Source: Gemmatimonadota bacterium (lineage in GTDB: Bacteria > Gemmatimonadota > Gemmatimonadetes > JACCXV01 > JAHWKZ01). From it: DNA of 38,951 nucleotides. The notes below the pieces were generated by a model that saw only the letters and a program-made list of their open reading frames with translations, was not told the DNA's origin and made no database searches. The translations under genes and the position numbers were made by a program. The stretch is taken from contig JAHWKZ010000003.1 in NCBI GenBank assembly GCA_019347645.1, positions 1-38,951 on the forward strand, given 5' to 3'. Shown piece after piece: positions 9,602-15,184 of the stretch; position 1 is the stretch's first letter, and the number at the start of each line of letters is the position of its first letter.

Positions 9602-9696
9602 GTCGGGCGGCCCGGCCGTCCGTCCGGAAGACTTCTCCGGCGAGGACCCGTCGGCTTTGCGCCCCCCGCTCTCACGGGGTTTGCCCTTTTCCGAGG
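9602..9696 (-). promoter_or_regulatory. GEMM-I / cyclic di-GMP-I riboswitch aptamer A
   Basis: RNA: CUCGGAAAAGGGCAAACCCCGUGAGAGCGGGGGGCGCAAAGCCGACGGGUCCUCGCCGGAGAAGUCUUCCGGACGGACGGCCGGGCCGCCCGA. Conserved GGGCAAACC and CGCAAAGCC, GAGA-loop hairpin, P3 arm, P1 closure UCGG/CCGA. Confidence 0.85.
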
Positions 9697-9719
9697 ACGT
9701 CGTCGCGCCCTATTAGCAA

Positions 9720-9735
9720 TGCAATCCACGTACCA
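9720..9735 (-). promoter_or_regulatory. Sigma-54 (-24/-12) promoter A
   Basis: Minus strand TGGTACGTGGATTGCA; GG-N10-GC spacing; one mismatch to TGGCACGN4TTGCW; predicted start G at ~9709, 13 nt before the aptamer. Confidence 0.75.
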
Positions 9736-9806
9736 TAAATTTCAATAAACCTGTAAGTTATTATCATTGAATCGGATACATGGTGAAGCCTCGGGTCGGT
9801 TCTCGA

Positions 9807-9817
9807 TCCCGAGCCGG
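9807..9817. promoter_or_regulatory. Candidate upstream activator site A
   Basis: TCCCGAGCCGG, 72 bp upstream of the sigma-54 element; identical 11-mer at the matching position in promoter B. Confidence 0.45.
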
Positions 9818-9921
9818 AAGATCTGGAACGGGTCGTTACACCGCTACGTCTCGTGGCTGCCACGAATCGTTAGGGGTCGGTCGTCGGGGGGTGGGCCGCG
9901 CGACGAGCCGCGCGAACGGGA

Positions 9922-11529
9922 TCAGGAGCGGGAGAGCTCCTCGTCGATCAAATCGGCGGAAACCTCGGGGAGCGAAGCGAACGTCTGGGCGAGCTCCTCC
10001 GGGCGCATGGCGCGCCCGGTGGCCGTCTTCTTCCCCACCCGATCCTTCCCGAACGACTCCCGGCGGGCGATCTCGACGAAGACGCCGGTGATCTCGGGAT
10101 CGGAGAGCGTCCCCCCGCTCATCTCGAGGTAGGTGAGGGTCTGCTCCCGGCTCCAGGGGTCGCGATAGGGACGGGCCGTACTCAGGGCGTCGAAGACGTC
10201 CGCGATCAGCAGGATCCGGGCCCCGAGGGGGATCCTCTCGCCCGCGAGGCCGTCGGGATAGCCCGTGCCGTCGTAGCGCTCGTGGTGGCCCCGGATCATC
10301 GACTCCACGTCCCACGGGAGTTCGAATCGCTTCAGGTGCTCGACCGCCAGCTCGGGGTGACGCTGGATCTCGGCCATCTCCCGCTCCGTCAACCGCCCTT
10401 CCTTGTTGAGGATCGCGGAATCGATCTCCAGCTTTCCGATGTCGTGGAGGTACCCGGCGACCAGGATCCCCTTCATCTGGTCGGGGCCGAACCCGAGGTC
10501 GCAGGCGATCGCCACCGCGTACTCGGCGACCCGGGCGCTGTGACCGTACAGGTAGGCCCCGCCGCGGGACTCCACCTGCCGCCCGAGCCGCTCGACGAGC
10601 TGCACGACCAGCGTCTCGAGGTCCCCGATCTTCTCCTCGAGGTCGGCCAGGTCGTGGGCCGCCTCCAGGAGCCGGAACAGCTTGAGGCTCCGGGCGAAGC
10701 TCTCCAGCGCGCTCCGATGCCTTCCTTTGGAGAGGTGGAGGTGGCCGAGCTCGCGCAGCGCCTCGGCCTCGGTGAGCGGAGCGTCCAGCTTCCTCCCCTG
10801 CCGGGCCGCCCGCTCGAAGTGCGCCCGGGCGAGTGCGATCTTGCCGCTCTTGCGAAAGATCTCGCCGTAGTGGCGGTACGCCTCCGCGATCCCCAGGGCG
10901 TCGTTCACCACCGTCAGCCGCTCGACCGCCTCGTCACAAGCGTCCCTCGCCTCGGACAGGCGCTCGGCTTCGATCTCGACCTCGGCGGCGTTCAGCGCGA
11001 TCAGTCCCACCAGCGCGTCATCGCCCGCCTCGATGGCGAGCCGGCGCGCCATGCGGTAGGAGCGGCTCGCCCCGCTCCAGCGCTTCTGGTCGGCGAGCAG
11101 GATCCCGAGGTTGTTCAGGGCCTGGGCCTCGCCGGCGAGGTCGCCGGCGCGATGGTGCGCGCGGCGCCCCTTCCAGTAGTACTCGAGGGCCCTCTCGAAG
11201 CGGCCGCGAACGTTGGCGACCGCTCCCAGGTTCAGCAGGGCGGCTCCCATCGCGGACGCGGAGTCGAGGGCGCGGGCGACTTCGAGCGCGTCCAGGAAGC
11301 GGCGTTCGGCGTCCCGGAGGTTGCCGCGCTCGAACTCCACGATCCCCAGCTCCGACAGGAACTCGGTGGTGGCGGACGCGGCTCCGTCAAGGACCGCCTG
11401 ACGCAGCCCGAGCACGGCACAGGCCTCGGCCTCGGACCAGCGGGCCTCGCGGCGGGCGGTGGAGGCCTTCTGCCGCAGGGCGGAAAGGGTCGGTCGGGGC
11501 GCTCCCCAGTGGTACGTCCGGAACGGCAT
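9922..11529 (-). CDS. TPR + HD-GYP protein (predicted cyclic dinucleotide phosphodiesterase)
   Basis: N-terminal TPRs (ALNNLGILLADQKRW); YLHDIGK...HHERYDGTGYPDGLAGE...ILLIADVFDALSTARPYR is a full HD-GYP signature. Confidence 0.92.
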   Translation of the reverse strand: MPFRTYHWGAPRPTLSALRQKASTARREARWSEAEACAVLGLRQAVLDGAASATTEFLSELGIVEFERGNLRDAERRFLDALEVARALDSASAMGAALLNLGAVANVRGRFERALEYYWKGRRAHHRAGDLAGEAQALNNLGILLADQKRWSGASRSYRMARRLAIEAGDDALVGLIALNAAEVEIEAERLSEARDACDEAVERLTVVNDALGIAEAYRHYGEIFRKSGKIALARAHFERAARQGRKLDAPLTEAEALRELGHLHLSKGRHRSALESFARSLKLFRLLEAAHDLADLEEKIGDLETLVVQLVERLGRQVESRGGAYLYGHSARVAEYAVAIACDLGFGPDQMKGILVAGYLHDIGKLEIDSAILNKEGRLTEREMAEIQRHPELAVEHLKRFELPWDVESMIRGHHERYDGTGYPDGLAGERIPLGARILLIADVFDALSTARPYRDPWSREQTLTYLEMSGGTLSDPEITGVFVEIARRESFGKDRVGKKTATGRAMRPEELAQTFASLPEVSADLIDEELSRS

Positions 11530-11533
11530 CACC

Positions 11534-11596
11534 TTACCGGACGCAGAGCGCATAGCGGATCGCCCGCGGCATCGTGTTCGGCCACAGAATCGACAT
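11534..11596 (-). CDS. 20-aa micro-ORF MSILWPNTMPRAIRYALCVR
   Basis: GGAGG 7 nt before the ATG, TGATG overlap with the upstream TPR gene, TAA a few nt before the HD-GYP ATG; C-term RYALCVR identical to lipoprotein tails at 8988 and 12715. Confidence 0.5.
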   Translation of the reverse strand: MSILWPNTMPRAIRYALCVR

Positions 11597-12642
11597 CACG
11601 GCACCTCCATCGTGGGGGCTTCGAGCGCGGCCAGGCGCCTCTCGAGCCGCTCGGCTTCCGCCGTCGACCCGAGGGAGAGGTAGCATCGTCGAGATTGCCG
11701 CAATGCCCGTGCCGCTTCGTCGAACCGCTCCCGAGCGAGCTCGAGCTCCGCGAGCTCCGTCCAGGTCTCGGCCTCGGCCAGTGGCACGCGTCCGTCGGCG
11801 CTCCGTTCCAGCGCCTCTCGGAGGCAGGCGCGAGCCTCGTCCCAACGGCCTCCGGCGCGGGCGACCGCGCCCTGGAGGCAGACGGCGTCGGCGGCCAGCG
11901 GACCGTTCCCCAGCCGGGCGGCGATCTCGGCCGCCGTCGCCGCGACCGCGTGCGCCCGGATCGGCTCGTCGATGACGAGCGCGAGCCGGCCGCGGTTGAT
12001 CATCACCGTGGCGGCGAGCGTCAAGTCTCCGGTGCGCTTGCATTCCTCCAGCGCCCGGCCGTAGAACGCGTCCGCCTCGGCGACGCGGCCGTCCTCCATC
12101 AGGATCATTCCGAGGTTGTTCATGGCGCGCGCCCCGCACGGATGCCTCTCGAGCTCCTCGAAGTGTCGAAGGGCCCGGCGGAAGTGCTCCTCGGACCGCG
12201 CACGTTCGCCTCGGGCGGCCCACAGGGCGCCTTCGTTGTTCTCGATCTCCATCAGCAGGGAGAGATCCTCGACGCCTCCGGCGCTTTCGCGCGCGGCGCG
12301 GTAGCGGCGCTCGGCTTCCTCCCAGTTGCCGCGCTCGAACTCGAGCGCTCCCCGGGCGTTGTCGGCCAGCGCCAGCCGTCCGGCGTCTCCCATGCGCTCG
12401 GCGATCAGCCGACTCTCGGCCAGGTCGCGGAGCGCCTCCTGCCACTCGCCGAGGCGGATCCGGACGATCGCCGCGCCCCGAAGCGCGTCGGCTTCGGCGG
12501 CGGCCCCTTCCGGATGGAACCGGGCCGTCTCGACCGCGTCCTGGTAGGCGGTCAGGGCCTCTTCCCATCGCTCGCTCCGAGCGGCCGCCTCGGCGCGGGC
12601 GATCGCCGCGCGTGGCGTTTTGCTATCGTGTTCCTCGATCAT
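11596..12642 (-). CDS. TPR-repeat protein (paralogue 2)
   Basis: ARGALEFERGNWEEAERRYRAA, AMNNLGMILMEDGRVAEADAFYGRAL; same plan as 7383-8438. Confidence 0.85.
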   Translation of the reverse strand: MIEEHDSKTPRAAIARAEAAARSERWEEALTAYQDAVETARFHPEGAAAEADALRGAAIVRIRLGEWQEALRDLAESRLIAERMGDAGRLALADNARGALEFERGNWEEAERRYRAARESAGGVEDLSLLMEIENNEGALWAARGERARSEEHFRRALRHFEELERHPCGARAMNNLGMILMEDGRVAEADAFYGRALEECKRTGDLTLAATVMINRGRLALVIDEPIRAHAVAATAAEIAARLGNGPLAADAVCLQGAVARAGGRWDEARACLREALERSADGRVPLAEAETWTELAELELARERFDEAARALRQSRRCYLSLGSTAEAERLERRLAALEAPTMEVP

Positions 12643-12714
12643 CCGGCTGTCCCCTTCCTGGAGAGGGTCCTCGTTCCGTACTGCGACGGCTCGGAGAACG
12701 ATTCAGCGAAAGGT

Positions 12715-13269
12715 CTACCGGACACAGAGGGCGTAGCGCGAGAAGTGGAGGATCGGAACGGTAACGCTGTTGGTGAGCGGATCGTAGATCCCGCCGATCA
12801 CCTGCCAGTCGTCCACATCGTCCGAGGCCCCCGCGATCGCCAGCCTCGTCGGATCGATGTCGTCGAGGTCCGCCTTGTCGGCCGAGATGATCAGGGTCGC
12901 CGCCGGGTCGAACACCAGGCCGTTCGGGCCGAACTCGAAGCCCAGGATGTCGTCCTCGTCCTCCACCTCCATCCTGATAGTGGTGGCCTCGGGAATGGAG
13001 TTGGGCTGGACGATGAGCTGAGCGTCCTCGGCCGTCAGGGTCGCGCCTTCGGATACGTCCACCAGATCGACCTCCACCTCGTCATCGGCGAGGAACAGAC
13101 CGCGGGCCTCCGGCCGGACGGTGACGAGCTGCACGCCGTTGAAGGTCACGGTCGGTGGATCCGCCTCCGGCGCCGCGGGGGTGAAGCCCTGATCCTCGCA
13201 TGCGACGAGTCCGAGCACGGCCAGGGCGAGGATCGCCCGGCGGAAGGGCTTGATGAGGGAGCGGGTCAT
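12715..13269 (-). CDS. Secreted lipoprotein with ZU5-like domain (paralogue 3)
   Basis: AVLGLVACEDQG lipobox; FEFGPNGLVFDPAATLIISADKADLDDIDPTRLAIAGASDDVDDWQVIGGIYD; C-term HFSRYALCVR. Confidence 0.8.
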   Translation of the reverse strand: MTRSLIKPFRRAILALAVLGLVACEDQGFTPAAPEADPPTVTFNGVQLVTVRPEARGLFLADDEVEVDLVDVSEGATLTAEDAQLIVQPNSIPEATTIRMEVEDEDDILGFEFGPNGLVFDPAATLIISADKADLDDIDPTRLAIAGASDDVDDWQVIGGIYDPLTNSVTVPILHFSRYALCVR

Positions 13270-13331
13270 TTGGCGACCTCCTCAGGGTTGGAACGATGTC
13301 CGCCCCGGCGAGTTCCGGAGTCGGGACGATC

Positions 13332-13428
13332 GCTCGGGCGGCCCGGCCGTCCGTCCGGATGGCTTCTCCGGCGAGGACCCGTCGGCTTTGCGCCCCCCGC
13401 TCTCACGGGGTTTGCCCTTGACCGAGGA
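13332..13428 (-). promoter_or_regulatory. GEMM-I / cyclic di-GMP-I riboswitch aptamer B
   Basis: RNA: CCUCGGUCAAGGGCAAACCCCGUGAGAGCGGGGGGCGCAAAGCCGACGGGUCCUCGCCGGAGAAGCCAUCCGGACGGACGGCCGGGCCGCCCGAG; P1 CUCGG/CCGAG; same core as aptamer A. Confidence 0.85.
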
Positions 13429-13464
13429 TGTCGTCGGCCCCATGACGGGGCCGCCCTACTCTTC

Positions 13465-13480
13465 AGCAACCTTCGTACCA
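13465..13480 (-). promoter_or_regulatory. Sigma-54 (-24/-12) promoter B
   Basis: Minus strand TGGTACGAAGGTTGCT; GG-N10-GC spacing; predicted start G at ~13454. Confidence 0.75.
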
Positions 13481-13548
13481 GGTCCTTGCCGGCCCGTCGA
13501 AGCTGTTGGAAGACATAGACTTAGGCTTGCAGGGAAGATTTCATCGAG

Positions 13549-13561
13549 GCTCCCGAGCCGG
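13549..13561. promoter_or_regulatory. Candidate upstream activator site B (inverted repeat GGCTCCCGAGCC)
   Basis: GGCTC-CC-GAGCC inverted repeat containing TCCCGAGCCGG at 13551-13561, 71 bp upstream of the sigma-54 element. Confidence 0.5.
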
Positions 13562-13687
13562 GGCGGGAGTGTAACGCATCGTTCGACCCGGATCCCCGGG
13601 GGACCCGGCTAACCCGTTGATCGCCAGCAGGATGAGAGGAAAGCGGTGCGCCCGGAACGTTTCGTCGCAGTCGGAACGAAACGTGGA

Positions 13688-15079
13688 TCAGGAGGGGGTT
13701 TCGGCGGGCTCCAGGTCGTACTTGTCGATCTTCCGCAGCAGTCGGGGACGGCTGATCTCGAGCTCCCGCGCGGTCTGGGACTTGTTCCATTCGTTGCGCT
13801 CGAGCGCGTGGGCGATGACCTGGCGCTCGAACTCGTCGAACGGGAGCCCCTCCGGCGGGAGCTCGATGACCAGTCGGTCGACCTCGTCCCCCGCCGTGCG
13901 CCGGCTCCGGTCGGACCCGGCCACGTTGGGAAGCGTGATCCGGGGGCCCTCCCCGAGCAGCACCGCGCGCTCGATGGTGTTCTTGAGCTCGCGAATGTTT
14001 CCGGGCCATGAATAGGCGTGGAGGAACTCGCGGGACTCCTTCGATAGAGGCCGGTCGGGTTTGCCGTACTGTTCCGCGTAGCGCGCGGCGAAGTGCTCGG
14101 CGAGCAGCTCCACGTCGTCGCCTCGCTCCCTGAGGGGGGGCAGCTCCACCGCGACGACGTTGAGGCGGTAATAGAGGTCGCTACGGAAGAGCCCCTGTCC
14201 GATCGCCTGCTCCAGGTCGCGGCTCGTCGCCGCGATGATCCGCATGCTGACCGATACCTCTCGGGTGCCCCCGAGCCGACGGAAGCGCTTCTCCTCGATC
14301 GCCCGCAACAGCTTTCCCTGGAGGTTCAGCGACATGTCGCCGAGCTCGTCGAGGAACAACGTGCCGCCGTCGGCGAGCTGGAGGAGACCCGGCTTGGACG
14401 ACTTGGCGTCGGTGAAGGCGCCTTTCTCGTAGCCGAAGAGCTCCGCCTCGAGGAGGTTCTCGGGGATGGCGGTGCAGTTCACCTCGATGAACGGCTGGTC
14501 GTGCTGCGCCGACTGGTAGTGGATCGCCCGGGCTACGAGCTCCTTGCCGGTCCCGGTCTCGCCGCGGATGAGTACGGTCCTGGCACCCGACTCGATCACC
14601 TTGCGTACCACGCCGAGAACGCCCCGCATCGCCTCGCAGCGGGCGATCATGTCGGGGAATCCGAGCAGGGTGATCGGGCCCTCCCTGGACGTACCGTCCC
14701 CGTTGCCCCAGAGCTCGAGCTTCGTCTCGACCACCGCCTCCCCGATCCGTTCCCGGTCGCGTGGCAAAATGCAGTACTCGTCGGCGCCGGCGGTGAGAGC
14801 GTGGACGGCCGAATCGGTGGACGGATCGCGGGTCACGGCCACCACCCGCGGCCGCTCCGACAGCGCGTTCAGCTCGGCCAGGATCCGGTCGACCTCCTCC
14901 CCCACGTAGTCGAGGTCGAGGACTACGAAGCGCGGCAGCGGCGAGAGCTTGGGATCGCCGACGGAAGCCTCGCGGTGGACGAACACGCACTCGATCGATT
15001 CCTCGGACGGGACCAGGTCCACGTATTCGGCCGCGGGGCCGAAGACGGCCACGTGGAGAGGGATCGGCGATCGCGCCAT
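13688..15079 (-). CDS. Sigma-54-dependent transcriptional activator with degenerate receiver, AAA+ and Fis-type HTH
   Basis: VLIRGETGTGKELVARAIHYQS (Walker A), GYEKGAFTDAKSSKPGLLQLADGGTLFLDELGD, LFRSDLYYRLNVV, NKSQTARELEISRPRLLRKI (HTH). Confidence 0.93.
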   Translation of the reverse strand: MARSPIPLHVAVFGPAAEYVDLVPSEESIECVFVHREASVGDPKLSPLPRFVVLDLDYVGEEVDRILAELNALSERPRVVAVTRDPSTDSAVHALTAGADEYCILPRDRERIGEAVVETKLELWGNGDGTSREGPITLLGFPDMIARCEAMRGVLGVVRKVIESGARTVLIRGETGTGKELVARAIHYQSAQHDQPFIEVNCTAIPENLLEAELFGYEKGAFTDAKSSKPGLLQLADGGTLFLDELGDMSLNLQGKLLRAIEEKRFRRLGGTREVSVSMRIIAATSRDLEQAIGQGLFRSDLYYRLNVVAVELPPLRERGDDVELLAEHFAARYAEQYGKPDRPLSKESREFLHAYSWPGNIRELKNTIERAVLLGEGPRITLPNVAGSDRSRRTAGDEVDRLVIELPPEGLPFDEFERQVIAHALERNEWNKSQTARELEISRPRLLRKIDKYDLEPAETPS

Positions 15080-15184
15080 GCGTACCTTCCGACAGGCTCG
15101 GGAGTCGAGGGTTCAGGGCCCGTCTCGTGCTGATACAAGTTCCGAGCCACGAACCGTTACAGCCGAAGGTCGACGGCCGTGGGT

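Noticed and set aside
11531-11553. HD-GYP gene starting at 11553 as in the ORF track
   Set aside because: That would overlap the micro-ORF; ATG at 11529 (or GTG at 11532) fits conserved content and operon spacing better
9541-13436. Duplicated leader as a transposon or terminal inverted repeat
   Set aside because: Copies are in the same orientation, each abuts a lipoprotein start with an SD, contains riboswitch core motifs, and no transposase is present
10282-13518. 1078-aa plus-strand ORF (and other long plus-strand ORFs such as 20102-23176, 16780-19581, 5199-7232)
   Set aside because: They lie antisense to clearly recognisable genes, have low-complexity R/P/G/A-rich translations, and are the expected GC-rich antisense open frames
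14170-14200. LFRS motif in the sigma-54 activator as a FleQ-like c-di-GMP site
   Set aside because: Here it is part of the general AAA+ activator segment LFRxDLYYRLNV after the GAFTDA loop, not the FleQ motif preceding Walker A
15134-15149. Possible sigma-54 promoter for the activator itself (TGGCTCGGAACTTGTA)
   Set aside because: The critical -12 GC is GT; kept only as a weak possibility for autoregulation
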